A stretch of DNA of 5,437 bases from an uncultured Anaeromassilibacillus sp. Lineage in GTDB: Bacteria > Bacillota > Clostridia > Oscillospirales > Acutalibacteraceae. A program made the position numbers and the translations under genes. This document shows, piece after piece, positions 1-5,004 of the stretch (position 1 is the first letter of the stretch; each line of letters starts with the position of its first letter). The notes beneath the pieces are model-generated. The model made no database searches. It saw nothing but the letters and a program-made list of their open reading frames with translations, and had not been told where the DNA came from. The DNA lies in contig CAMFTQ010000057.1 of the NCBI GenBank assembly GCA_945988865.1, forward strand, positions 1 through 5,437, in the 5' to 3' direction.

Positions 1-32
1 TAGCCGGCTCCGCCTAAAACTAAAATACTCAT
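1..32 (-). CDS. N-terminus of a GalE-like NAD-dependent epimerase (partial, runs off the left edge)
   Basis: Only the first ten codons and two bases of the eleventh are visible: ATG at 32-30, reading MSILVLGGAG, then TA-, which is Tyr if the frame stays open. A short beta strand running into GGAG(Y) at residues 7-11 is the dinucleotide-binding start of extended short-chain dehydrogenases, and this form is typical of UDP-glucose 4-epimerase (GalE), which interconverts UDP-glucose and UDP-galactose in the cytoplasm. An SD (AGGAG) lies 8 bases before the ATG, and a promoter sits at 93-65. Other sugar-nucleotide epimerases or dehydratases share this beginning, so galE is probable but not proven. 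That a gene starts here is well supported by SD, start codon and motif together. Confidence 0.7.
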   Translation of the reverse strand, partial: MSILVLGGAG

Positions 33-64
33 ACCGTCACTCCTGTTGTTTTAATTATGACATT

Positions 65-93
65 ATTTTACCATATTTTTAATTGATATTCAA
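65..93 (-). promoter_or_regulatory. Predicted sigma-A promoter of the GalE-like gene
   Basis: On the minus strand TTGAAT (93-88), a 17-base spacer and TAAAAT (70-65) are preceded by TGG, giving an extended -10 (TGn). Transcription would begin near 58, leaving a leader of about 26 bases before the ATG at 32. The -35 box begins only four bases after the stop codon of the upstream membrane-protein gene. No terminator separates the two genes, so read-through from upstream is also likely. Confidence 0.65.
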
Positions 94-97
94 GCCG

Positions 98-1234
98 TTA
101 AATCTGTATGTTTTTATTTGTCAAGCGTCTGTTTGTGTCCTCTTTTACAAGCTTAAAGACTACAGAAACCGTTGGTACGGCAAAGAATAGTCCGACTACG
201 CCAAACAATCCGCCGCCTACTAAAATTGCGCTCAACACCCACAAGGGATCTAAGCCGATTGAAGCACCGACTACTCTTGGGTAAATCAGGTTGCCCTCTA
301 TCTGCTGTAAGCACATATAGAAAATGAGGAAAACTATCGCCTGAATCGGGTTTACCATTAAAATCATAAACGTGCCGAGCGTAACGGCTATTGCTATACC
401 GACAATCGGAATAAGCGCAAGAACGCTTATCATAGCGCCTATCATAGGTGCATACGGAAGCTGCAGAATCATCATTCCGATAGTCATAAGTGAGCCGAGA
501 ATTAACGCTTCTGTGCATTGTCCGACAACATATTTTGCAAAGGTTGTTTTTGTGACATTTATAACGTGAACAGTGTAGTCGGCTGCTTTTTGCGGTAAAT
601 ATGCGTGTATCAGCTTGTTTAATTGAGATTTGAGCTTTTCTTTAGATAGAACAACGTAAATAGCGATTATAAAAGAGATAAAGACATTTATTATACCGCC
701 TACAAGCGTTACAATAAAGGAAACCGATACATTCAGAATATCCTGCGCCGCACCTGTTGCAAAGCCGAGTGCCTGCTTGCCGAGATCTGCCCAGTTGATA
801 TTAAGTGACGTTATATATTTTTTAATCTCGTCATAGGGTATATCGTGTCCGTCAAACCACTTATACAGTGCGTTTAAAGCCTTTGGAACATAGTCAATCA
901 AGACCGCCACAGCGCTTAAAAGCTCCGGTATAATCAATTCAATTATCAGCACTAAAACAGCTACCACAGAAGCTATTGACAGCAAAAGACTTACAGGACG
1001 TTTTATAGCCTTTATAAACTTGCCCTTTCCCCTACTAAACAGCTTTTCAAACTGTCGCATTGGCAGATTTATGATAAAAGCTAAGAAAAAGCCTAAATAA
1101 ATAGGAAAGGTTACGGAAAACACCGAGCCTATACAATGCCAGACAAAGCCGAAATTGGTAATAACTGCATAGCAAAGTGCCGCAAATAAAATGATAAGGA
1201 AAACACTTCTGACAGTTTTTTTATTAAGCTGCAT
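98..1234 (-). CDS. AI-2E family (UPF0118) polytopic membrane transporter
   Basis: This 378-residue integral membrane protein belongs to the AI-2E/UPF0118 family, which includes E. coli TqsA (autoinducer-2 export) and sodium/proton-antiporter-like members. The substrate here cannot be read from sequence. Hydrophobic helices lie at about residues 8-30, 35-57, 80-103, 170-197, 240-259, 262-290, 292-310 and 330-360, matching the usual eight. A soluble segment at about 104-165 has the family's amphipathic character (PELLSAVAVLIDYVPKAL). The signature region QQIEGNLIYPRVVG (310-323) followed by GLDPLW and a Gly-rich helix (GGGLFGVVGLFFAVP) is diagnostic. The start ATG at 1234 has an AGGTG SD just upstream. 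The gene has its own promoter and sits behind the rplL terminator, so it is not part of the ribosomal unit. Family confidence is high; a quorum-signal role is not implied. Confidence 0.92.
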   Translation of the reverse strand: MQLNKKTVRSVFLIILFAALCYAVITNFGFVWHCIGSVFSVTFPIYLGFFLAFIINLPMRQFEKLFSRGKGKFIKAIKRPVSLLLSIASVVAVLVLIIELIIPELLSAVAVLIDYVPKALNALYKWFDGHDIPYDEIKKYITSLNINWADLGKQALGFATGAAQDILNVSVSFIVTLVGGIINVFISFIIAIYVVLSKEKLKSQLNKLIHAYLPQKAADYTVHVINVTKTTFAKYVVGQCTEALILGSLMTIGMMILQLPYAPMIGAMISVLALIPIVGIAIAVTLGTFMILMVNPIQAIVFLIFYMCLQQIEGNLIYPRVVGASIGLDPLWVLSAILVGGGLFGVVGLFFAVPTVSVVFKLVKEDTNRRLTNKNIQI

Positions 1235-1270
1235 ATAATCACCTATTGATTCTGAATGTAGTATATAAAT

Positions 1271-1298
1271 ATTTTACCACAAGCTAATATAAATTCAA
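1271..1298 (-). promoter_or_regulatory. Predicted sigma-A promoter of the AI-2E family gene
   Basis: On the minus strand TTGAAT (1298-1293) is followed by 16 bases and TAAAAT (1276-1271). TGG immediately before the hexamer forms an extended -10. It lies between the rplL terminator and the ATG at 1234 and predicts a leader of about 30 bases. The same hexamers and the same TGGTAAAATA core occur at the promoter at 93-65. Confidence 0.6.
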
Positions 1299-1319
1299 TA
1301 TCAATATAGAATTTTAAGC

Positions 1320-1355
1320 AAAAAAGCCTGAAATCCGTTTAAGACTTCAGGCTTT
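1320..1355 (-). terminator. Intrinsic terminator of the rpmG-rplL operon
   Basis: The minus-strand RNA forms a 14-bp stem with two G-U pairs: AAAGCCUGAAGUCU, loop UAAAC, GGAUUUCAGGCUUU. The stem spans 1355-1323 and three more U residues follow (1322-1320), giving six in a row with the stem base. The G-U pairs become A-C mismatches on the other strand, and the + strand lacks a comparable T run, so termination is directed at the ribosomal operon. Confidence 0.9.
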
Positions 1356-1363
1356 GCGATTAC

Positions 1364-1386
1364 ACAGCTACACATAAGCGAGCTGT
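1364..1386 (-). other. Second hairpin in the rplL 3' untranslated region
   Basis: ACAGCU (1386-1381) and AGCUGU (1369-1364) form a 6-bp stem around an 11-base loop in the minus-strand RNA, 8 bases ahead of the terminator stem. No U tract follows it, so it is not itself a terminator. It may protect the 3' end or be a processing site; the role is unknown. Confidence 0.45.
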
Positions 1387-1415
1387 AAGTATTTAAAGAA
1401 AATTTGAAACTAAAA

Positions 1416-1790
1416 TTATTTAATTTCAACCTCTGCGCCGGCAGCTGTGAGCTTCTCTTTGAGAGCTTCAGCGTCTTCCTTGCTGACTGCTTCCTTAAGA
1501 GTCTTAGGAGCGCCGTCAACAACTTCCTTAGCTTCCTTAAGGCCAAGACCTGTAGCCTCACGAACAGCCTTGATAACAGCGATCTTGTTAGCGCCGGCTG
1601 ACTTAAGAACTACGTCAAACTCTGTCTTCTCTTCTGCAGCAGCCTCAGCAGCAACAGGACCTGCAACTGCAACAGCAGCAGCAGCTGATACACCAAACTC
1701 ATCCTCAACAGCGTGAACAAGCTCAGAAAGCTCTAAAACTGTGAGAGTCTTTAATTCTTCGATAATAGCAGTAATCTTTTCAGATGCCAT
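1416..1790 (-). CDS. rplL: 50S ribosomal protein L7/L12 (bL12)
   Basis: L12 is the multicopy stalk protein that binds the C-terminal helix of L10 as dimers and recruits and activates the translational GTPases (EF-G, EF-Tu, IF2). The 124-residue length is normal. Three parts are clear: an N-terminal dimerisation domain (about 1-33, [22 protein letters not shown]), an Ala-rich flexible hinge (about 35-54) and the globular C-terminal domain (about 55-124). The last carries the conserved factor-binding helix [21 protein letters not shown] (72-92) and ends in VEIK. GGAGG lies 9 bases ahead of the ATG at 1790. It is the last gene of the operon, 75 bases after rplJ, and its strong SD fits the need for more L12 than L10. 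The hinge is built on repetitive GCA/GCT/GCC codons, which create spurious open frames on both strands. Confidence 0.98.
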   Translation of the reverse strand: MASEKITAIIEELKTLTVLELSELVHAVEDEFGVSAAAAVAVAGPVAAEAAAEEKTEFDVVLKSAGANKIAVIKAVREATGLGLKEAKEVVDGAPKTLKEAVSKEDAEALKEKLTAAGAEVEIK

Positions 1791-1838
1791 TTTAATTTAC
1801 CTCCAGTATTTTAATTAAGTTAAATTTTAATTTGATTA

Positions 1839-1850
1839 GCCGAAATCGGC
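1839..1850 (-). other. Small hairpin in the rplJ-rplL spacer
   Basis: GCCG-AUUU-CGGC in the minus-strand RNA forms a compact stem-loop 15 bases after the rplJ stop. The rest of this spacer is very AT-rich. There is no U run directly after it, so it is not a terminator. It could slow 3' decay of the rplJ part or isolate rplL translation, but this is inference. Confidence 0.35.
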
Positions 1851-1865
1851 AGTTAATTGCTGAAA

Positions 1866-2417
1866 TTATTCAGCAGCTTCTGCAGGTGCTTCCTCAGCAG
1901 GAGCATCAGCAGCACAAGCGTCTACGCCACCCTTGTCAACGATAGCCTGTACGGCACGTGCAAAGCTTGCGATAGGAGCCTGGAATGCACCAAGAACGTT
2001 TGCAAGGAGAACCTCACGTGACGGTAACTTAGCAAGGCTGTTGATTGTGTTAATGTCAACAACTGCACCGTCAAGGAAACCACTCTTTACCTCAAAGCCC
2101 TTGTTTTTGTCTGCGAAACCGCAAAGAATTCTTGCAGCAGCAGTGTAATCGTCCTCGCTTGTAGCGAGAGCTGTTGTACCCTCAAGAACAGCGTTAAGGT
2201 CGGTAAGACCTACCTGCTCACAAGCTCTTGAAAGAAGTGTGTTTTTAACTACAGTGTACTTAACGCCTGCTTCACGAAGCTCTTTACGGAGCTTTGTGTC
2301 ATTTTCTACGTTGATACCCTTGTAATTTACAAGAACACCGGTGCAAGCACCCTGAAGTCTTTCGGTTAATTCAACAACAACAGCCTTTTTTGCCTCTAAA
2401 ACCTTTTGACTTGGCAA
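1866..2417 (-). CDS. rplJ: 50S ribosomal protein L10 (uL10)
   Basis: L10 anchors the stalk: its N-terminal domain binds 23S rRNA beside L11 and its C-terminal helix holds the L12 dimers. I place the start at TTG 2417, giving 183 residues beginning (M)PSQKVLEAKKAVVVELTERL, the normal L10 N-terminus. An ideal SD (GGAGGTG, 2430-2424) stands 8 bases before it. The ATG at 2540 in the same frame would add 41 residues with no L10 homology, and that stretch is the leader RNA. Visible landmarks are GVLVNYKGI (27-35), TKLRKELREAGVKYTVVKNTL (41-61, rRNA-binding region), LPSREVLLANVLGAFQAPIA (131-150) and the C-terminal helix followed by an acidic Ala/Glu tail. Expression should be controlled by the upstream attenuator and moderated by the TTG start. 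Confidence 0.97.
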   Translation of the reverse strand: MPSQKVLEAKKAVVVELTERLQGACTGVLVNYKGINVENDTKLRKELREAGVKYTVVKNTLLSRACEQVGLTDLNAVLEGTTALATSEDDYTAAARILCGFADKNKGFEVKSGFLDGAVVDINTINSLAKLPSREVLLANVLGAFQAPIASFARAVQAIVDKGGVDACAADAPAEEAPAEAAE

Positions 2418-2423
2418 TTTGTT

Positions 2424-2430
2424 CACCTCC
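2424..2430 (-). promoter_or_regulatory. Ribosome binding site that fixes the rplJ start at TTG
   Basis: GGAGGTG on the minus strand, with 8 bases between GGAGG and TTG 2417. No comparable SD precedes the upstream in-frame ATG at 2540, so this site decides the start. Confidence 0.9.
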
Positions 2431-2455
2431 GTTATTAAATTATAACGCAGTTCAT

Positions 2456-2486
2456 AAAAAAGCAGCCTCTCCGTCCAAGGAGAGGC
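2456..2486 (-). terminator. Attenuator terminator in the rplJ leader
   Basis: A perfect 8-bp stem, GCCUCUCC (2486-2479) / GGAGAGGC (2472-2465), with loop UUGGAC, is followed by UGC and six U residues (2461-2456). It lies 39 bases before the rplJ start codon, inside the leader and not at a gene end, so it must be conditional. Its 5' arm and loop can instead pair with the L10-leader sequence upstream. Confidence 0.9.
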
Positions 2487-2524
2487 AGTAATATACATTA
2501 AAAATGTAATTGCTTCTTCCTCGG
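2475..2524 (-). promoter_or_regulatory. Predicted antiterminator of the rplJ leader
   Basis: CCGAGGA (2524-2518) can pair with UCCUUGG (2481-2475) over 7 bp with one G-U. Inside are a GCA/UGC helix and an apical hairpin UACAUU-UUU-AAUGUA (2508-2494). The outer helix takes bases from the terminator's 5' arm and loop, so the two structures exclude each other. The pairing was found by eye and is not energy-computed. Confidence 0.65.
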
Positions 2525-2581
2525 CTGGCGGTATAAACATACGTTTACCACTTATGCAGAATGCACCAGCTGTCTTTAGAA
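2514..2581 (-). ncRNA. L10 leader (cis-regulatory receptor for the L10-L12 complex)
   Basis: The minus-strand RNA contains GCUGGUG (2570-2564) pairing with CGCCAGC (2530-2524). An inner arm is GGUAAAC...GUUUAUACC. A possible closing helix UUCU/AGAA flanks an asymmetric purine-rich internal loop, AAAGACA opposite CGAGGA, consistent with the kink-turn of the L10-leader family (Rfam L10_leader). Position directly ahead of rplJ and the AAAGAC...CC(N)CCGAGG-type elements match the Firmicute form as I remember it. Established knowledge: in Bacillus subtilis the L10(L12)4 complex binds this leader and causes transcription attenuation. Here the CGAGGA strand of the loop is also the antiterminator strand, so bound protein would favour the terminator. 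The boundaries are approximate. Confidence 0.88.
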
Positions 2582-2586
2582 CAGCG

Positions 2587-2616
2587 AATATATATCACAC
2601 AATGTGCGATTAACAA
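2587..2616 (-). promoter_or_regulatory. Possible internal promoter for rplJ-rplL
   Basis: On the minus strand TTGTTA (2616-2611) is separated by 18 bases from TATATT (2592-2587), or by 16 from an overlapping TATATA. Transcription would begin near 2580, exactly where the L10 leader begins. The -35 matches only four of six consensus bases. The spacer contains the near-palindrome ATCGCACA-T-TGTGTGAT. rplJ has its own promoter in some Firmicutes, which makes this plausible but unproven. Confidence 0.4.
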
Positions 2617-2630
2617 ATTATCTGTAAGAA

Positions 2631-3326
2631 TTAAGCACCAAACTTGTTAGTGTTAAGTCTTACGCTCGGACCCATTGTAGATGTTACAGCACAAGATTTG
2701 ATGTACTGACCCTTAGCAGCAGCCGGCTTAGCCTTAACGATAGCACCCATAAGAGTTTCTAAGTTCTCAGCTAATTTCTCTGTGCCAAAGCTTACCTTAC
2801 CGATTGGGCAGTGAATGATGTTTGTTTTGTCAAGACGGTACTCAATTTTACCTGCTTTTGCTTCTTTGATAGCCTTTGCAATATCAGGAGTAACTGTACC
2901 TGCCTTTGGGTTTGGCATTAAACCACGAGGACCTAGGATTTTACCAAGACGGCCAACAAGTCCCATACAGTCGGGAGTTGTGATTAAAACGTCAAAGTCC
3001 ATCCAGCCTTCTGACTGAATCTTCTGTGTCATATCCTCTGCGCCTACGTAGTCAGCGCCTGCTTCCTGAGCAAGCTTTTCGTTTTCGCCCTTGCAAATAG
3101 CAAGAACTCTTACGTTTTTACCTGTACCGTTCGGAAGAACGATAGCACCTCTAACCTGCTGGTCAGCGTGACGGCTGTCAACACCTAACTTAACGTGAAG
3201 CTCAACAGTTTCGTCAAACTTAGCAGTTGCGGTCTTTACGCACAAATCGAGAGCTTCGTTTGTGTCATATAATTTTGTTCTGTCAACAAGCTTTGCGCTG
3301 TCAACATATTTCTTGCCGTGTTTCAT
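2631..3326 (-). CDS. rplA: 50S ribosomal protein L1 (uL1)
   Basis: L1 forms the mobile stalk beside the E site, helps release deacylated tRNA, and in many bacteria represses its own operon by binding mRNA that mimics its 23S site. The 231-residue length is normal. Domain I is split between about residues 1-67 and 160-231, with domain II inserted at about 68-159. The family signature [20 protein letters not shown] (122-141) is intact, and T217 and M218 lie in the conserved C-terminal TSTMGPSV segment. The ATG at 3326 has GGAGG 7-8 bases upstream. The gene follows rplK by 60 bases, and the intervening RNA resembles the rRNA L1 site, so autogenous control just ahead of its own start is likely. 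Confidence 0.98.
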   Translation of the reverse strand: MKHGKKYVDSAKLVDRTKLYDTNEALDLCVKTATAKFDETVELHVKLGVDSRHADQQVRGAIVLPNGTGKNVRVLAICKGENEKLAQEAGADYVGAEDMTQKIQSEGWMDFDVLITTPDCMGLVGRLGKILGPRGLMPNPKAGTVTPDIAKAIKEAKAGKIEYRLDKTNIIHCPIGKVSFGTEKLAENLETLMGAIVKAKPAAAKGQYIKSCAVTSTMGPSVRLNTNKFGA

Positions 3327-3345
3327 AATATTTCCTCCATTATTA

Positions 3346-3374
3346 GGTGGTCAAGCGGAAAACTCCTCCCACCC
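3346..3374 (-). promoter_or_regulatory. L1-binding rRNA-mimic element ahead of rplA
   Basis: GGUGGGAGGA (from 3373) and UUGACCACC (to 3346) flank a short GGA-GUUU-UCC hairpin. The outer GGUGG/CCACC pairs over 5 bp. In 23S rRNA the L1 stalk base has GGUGGGAGGC on one strand and CUUGAAAUACCACC on the other, so both strands of the asymmetric helix are imitated. The element ends 9 bases before the GGAGG of rplA, so bound L1 could hinder translation initiation. The match is by eye. Confidence 0.68.
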
Positions 3375-3386
3375 GGATACTTATAA

Positions 3387-3812
3387 TCAGTCTACTACTT
3401 CAATGCCCATACTTCTTGCTGTACCGGCGATCATACTCATAGCAGATTCAACAGAAGAAGCATTAAGGTCAGGCATTTTCTGCTCTGCAATTTTCTGAAC
3501 CTGTTCTTTAGTAATCTTTGCAACCTTTGTCTTGTTAGGCACACCTGAACCGCTTTCGATGCCGCAAGCCTTTTTGATAAGAACTGCAGCCGGAGGTGTC
3601 TTTGTAACAAATGAGAATGAACGGTCGGCATATACTGTGATAACTACAGGAATGATAAGACCGATGTCATTCTTTGTGCGTTCGTTGAATTCCTTTGTAA
3701 ATGCTACGATGTTTACACCGTGCTGACCAAGAGCAGGTCCAACAGGTGGTGCCGGAGTAGCCTTGCCGGCAGGTATCTGCAGCTTAATTAAGCCTGTTAC
3801 CTTTTGAGCCAT
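3387..3812 (-). CDS. rplK: 50S ribosomal protein L11 (uL11)
   Basis: L11 binds the GTPase-associated region of 23S rRNA together with L10 and is needed for factor-dependent GTP hydrolysis and RelA-type sensing. The 141-residue length is standard. The N-terminal domain (about 1-70) has the Pro-rich [16 protein letters not shown] segment (20-35), including the prolines at the thiostrepton-binding face. The rRNA-binding C-terminal domain (about 75-141) has [12 protein letters not shown] (71-82), MPDLNA (113-118) and [10 protein letters not shown] (130-139). AGGAGG lies 8 bases ahead of the ATG at 3812. It is preceded by a 102-base structured spacer after nusG and followed 60 bases later by rplA, the classic L11 operon pair. 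Confidence 0.98.
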   Translation of the reverse strand: MAQKVTGLIKLQIPAGKATPAPPVGPALGQHGVNIVAFTKEFNERTKNDIGLIIPVVITVYADRSFSFVTKTPPAAVLIKKACGIESGSGVPNKTKVAKITKEQVQKIAEQKMPDLNASSVESAMSMIAGTARSMGIEVVD

Positions 3813-3832
3813 TGTAAATTCCTCCTATATTC

Positions 3833-3868
3833 GTGGTAAATGGCGGGAAGCATTTTGCTCCCTCCCAC
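3833..3868 (-). promoter_or_regulatory. L1-binding rRNA-mimic element ahead of rplK
   Basis: GUGGGAGG (3868-3861) and UUUACCAC (3840-3833) flank a 6-bp hairpin, GGGAGC-AAAAU-GCUUCC (3862-3846, one G-U). The closing GUGG/CCAC pairs over 4 bp. Sequence and asymmetry follow the L1-stalk base of 23S rRNA (GGUGGGAGG on one strand, AAAUACCACC on the other). It sits 6 bases before the rplK AGGAGG, the place where L1 is known to repress the L11 operon in E. coli. Confidence 0.7.
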
Positions 3869-3871
3869 AAA

Positions 3872-3905
3872 GGGACTTTTGTCCCGCTTTAAACGGCATT
3901 CGCCG
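3872..3905 (-). other. Two further stem-loops in the nusG-rplK spacer
   Basis: In transcription order CGGC-GAAU-GCCG (3905-3894) and GGGAC-AAAA-GUCCC (3885-3872) form two short hairpins directly before the L1-like element. Only UUUG follows the second, so it is at most a weak pause or terminator. Its 5' strand, GCGGGA (3887-3882), could instead pair with UCCCGC (3848-3843) inside the L1-like element, giving a mutually exclusive alternative fold. Confidence 0.5.
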
Positions 3906-3914
3906 ATTAACGAC

Positions 3915-4439
3915 TTATTCTTCTACAAGTTCAGCTTGATAAAGCTCAAGCTCAACAGGTGTTTCACGTCCAAACATAGATACAGTAACGCGGACGTAGT
4001 TTTTGTCAACATTAAGCTCCTCAACTATACCGACAAAATCCTCAAGAGGACCGTCAACAATCCTGACGGTATCGCCGACATTGTAAGAAACCTCAACACT
4101 TCTCACCTCAACGCCCATTCTGATAACCTCTTCGTCAGTAAGCGGAACAGGCTTTGATGATGGGCCGACAAAGCCGGTGCAGCCTCTAATACTGCGTACA
4201 ACGTACCAGGTTTCATCGGTGCATACCATCTTTACAAAGACGTAGCCGGGGTAGATTTTGCGTTCTACCTCTTTTGCCTTGTTGTCGGTGATTTCTGTTA
4301 CGATTTCAGTGGGAACCTTTACTTCTTTTATCAAATCCTCAAGACCTCTGTTTTCAACAGTAGTCATGATATTTGACGCTACTTTGTTCTCGTATCCTGA
4401 ATATGTGTGAACAACATACCATTTTGCTTCATCAGGCAT
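3915..4439 (-). CDS. nusG: Transcription elongation/termination factor NusG
   Basis: NusG binds the RNA polymerase clamp and modulates pausing, Rho-dependent termination and coupling to ribosomes. The 174-residue protein has the NGN domain at about 5-98, with WYVVHTYSGYE (7-17), KIYPGYVFVKM (61-71) and GCTGFVG (86-92). The KOW domain at about 119-174 has VGDTVRIVDGPLEDFVGIVEEL, MFGRETPVEL and the usual ending. No insertion is present between the domains. ATG 4439 gives the typical start MPDEAKWYVV. Its SD, AGAAAGGA (4459-4452), is complementary to the 3' end of 16S rRNA over eight bases but is 12 bases away, longer than for the neighbouring genes. The secE stop is 47 bases upstream, in the normal secE-nusG-rplK order. 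Confidence 0.98.
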   Translation of the reverse strand: MPDEAKWYVVHTYSGYENKVASNIMTTVENRGLEDLIKEVKVPTEIVTEITDNKAKEVERKIYPGYVFVKMVCTDETWYVVRSIRGCTGFVGPSSKPVPLTDEEVIRMGVEVRSVEVSYNVGDTVRIVDGPLEDFVGIVEELNVDKNYVRVTVSMFGRETPVELELYQAELVEE

Positions 4440-4451
4440 AGCTTACTTTCA

Positions 4452-4459
4452 TCCTTTCT
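4452..4459 (-). promoter_or_regulatory. Distant ribosome binding site of nusG
   Basis: AGAAAGGA matches the anti-SD through its 5' side (the UUUCU end of 16S rRNA), so the long 12-base gap to ATG 4439 is partly compensated. The sequence runs on as ATG (4452-4450), which opens a six-codon frame (MKVSYA) ending inside nusG at 4432. Confidence 0.55.
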
Positions 4460-4486
4460 AAAAGTATTAAGTACCCTGCCCGACTG

Positions 4487-4753
4487 TTAAGTGGCTGATG
4501 TCTGCATTACAAGATTCAACAAAGCATAAAGGCCCTGATCAAGAGCGAAAATAAACAGACCTACAATTACGATTACAGCTAAAACAACGCCGAAGTTCTT
4601 TGTTGTCTGCTTTGCTGTAGGCCAAGAGATCTTCTTGATTTCGCCTTTGCACTCACGAAGGAACTTGATAGCTTTTTTAAAGAAGCCAAGCTTTTTAGTG
4701 TCTTTCTTGGCAACCTTTTTGTCAGTTTGTTTTTCAACTGCTTTCTGTGCCAT
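4487..4753 (-). CDS. secE: Preprotein translocase subunit SecE
   Basis: SecE clamps the SecY channel in the cytoplasmic membrane and is essential for SecYEG stability. This 88-residue protein is the short single-helix form typical of Gram-positive bacteria. It has a Lys-rich cytoplasmic N-terminus (1-28), an amphipathic helix (about 29-46) with the hallmark GEIKKISWPTAKQT (37-50), and one membrane span at about 54-76 followed by a short hydrophobic tail. The ATG at 4753 has GGAGGG five bases upstream and lies 15 bases after the rpmG stop, indicating co-transcription. The usual tRNA-Trp found between rpmG and secE in some relatives is absent. Confidence 0.97.
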   Translation of the reverse strand: MAQKAVEKQTDKKVAKKDTKKLGFFKKAIKFLRECKGEIKKISWPTAKQTTKNFGVVLAVIVIVGLFIFALDQGLYALLNLVMQTSAT

Positions 4754-4768
4754 AGTTACCCTCCGTAA

Positions 4769-4918
4769 TTATTTAGTTTCTTTGTGCAGAGTGTGTTTCT
4801 TGCAAAATCTGCAGTACTTGTTCATTTCCAATCTGTCAGGATTGTTTTTTTTGTTTTTCATTGTGTTGTAGTTGCGTTGTTTGCACTCTGTGCAGGCCAT
4901 TGTAATTTTTACTCTCAT
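4769..4918 (-). CDS. rpmG: 50S ribosomal protein L33 (bL33), zinc-ribbon form
   Basis: This 49-residue gene reads [20 protein letters not shown] and ends in LHKETK. L33 sits near the E site of the 50S subunit. The two CxxC pairs, C9-TE-C12 and C36-RF-C39, form the zinc ribbon of the C+ type. Many bacteria also have a C- paralogue lacking these cysteines, used under zinc limitation. The [16 protein letters not shown] stretch (here [12 protein letters not shown], 25-36) is the family signature. The start at 4918 is supported by GGGAGGTG 6-8 bases upstream. It is the first gene of the operon, about 80 bases after the predicted transcription start, and the conserved neighbour of secE. The short length makes it easy to miss. 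Confidence 0.97.
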   Translation of the reverse strand: MRVKITMACTECKQRNYNTMKNKKNNPDRLEMNKYCRFCKKHTLHKETK

Positions 4919-4958
4919 TAACGGCACCTCCCGGTATTTTTCGGAATATTTTAGCCTC

Positions 4959-4997
4959 CCTCAAAAAGGCACAAAAAAATAAACCCCTTTTTCGAGG
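4959..4997 (-). other. 5'-leader hairpin of the rpmG operon
   Basis: CCUCGAAAAAGG (4997-4986) pairs with CCUUUUUGAGG (4969-4959) over 11 bp with one bulged G. The 16-base loop is U-rich, including a run of seven U residues. The stem begins within a base or two of the predicted transcription start, so it would cap the mRNA. No U tract follows, so it is not a terminator. A stabilising or regulatory role is inference. Confidence 0.55.
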
Positions 4998-5004
4998 TAG
5001 CATA

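Noticed and set aside
153..518. Open frame of 121 codons on the minus strand inside the AI-2E family gene
   Set aside because: It is another frame of a well-supported membrane-protein gene. The product is rich in Arg, Ser, Tyr and Asp with no recognisable fold, and no SD is evident.
1301..1716. Several open frames on both strands across rplL
   Set aside because: They arise from the Ala/Glu/Lys-rich repetitive codons of L12. Their products are low-complexity and they lack ribosome binding sites.
2418..2540. N-terminal extension of L10 from ATG 2540
   Set aside because: The DNA is accounted for by the L10 leader, antiterminator and terminator. TTG 2417 has the ideal SD and gives the normal L10 N-terminus.
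3840..4157. Plus-strand frame of 105 codons antisense to nusG
   Set aside because: It is a shadow of nusG and its structured 3' flank. There is no SD, and the opposing gene is certain.
4959..4997. rpmG leader hairpin as a terminator or riboswitch
   Set aside because: No U tract follows it on either strand, and no riboswitch or T-box motif is recognisable.
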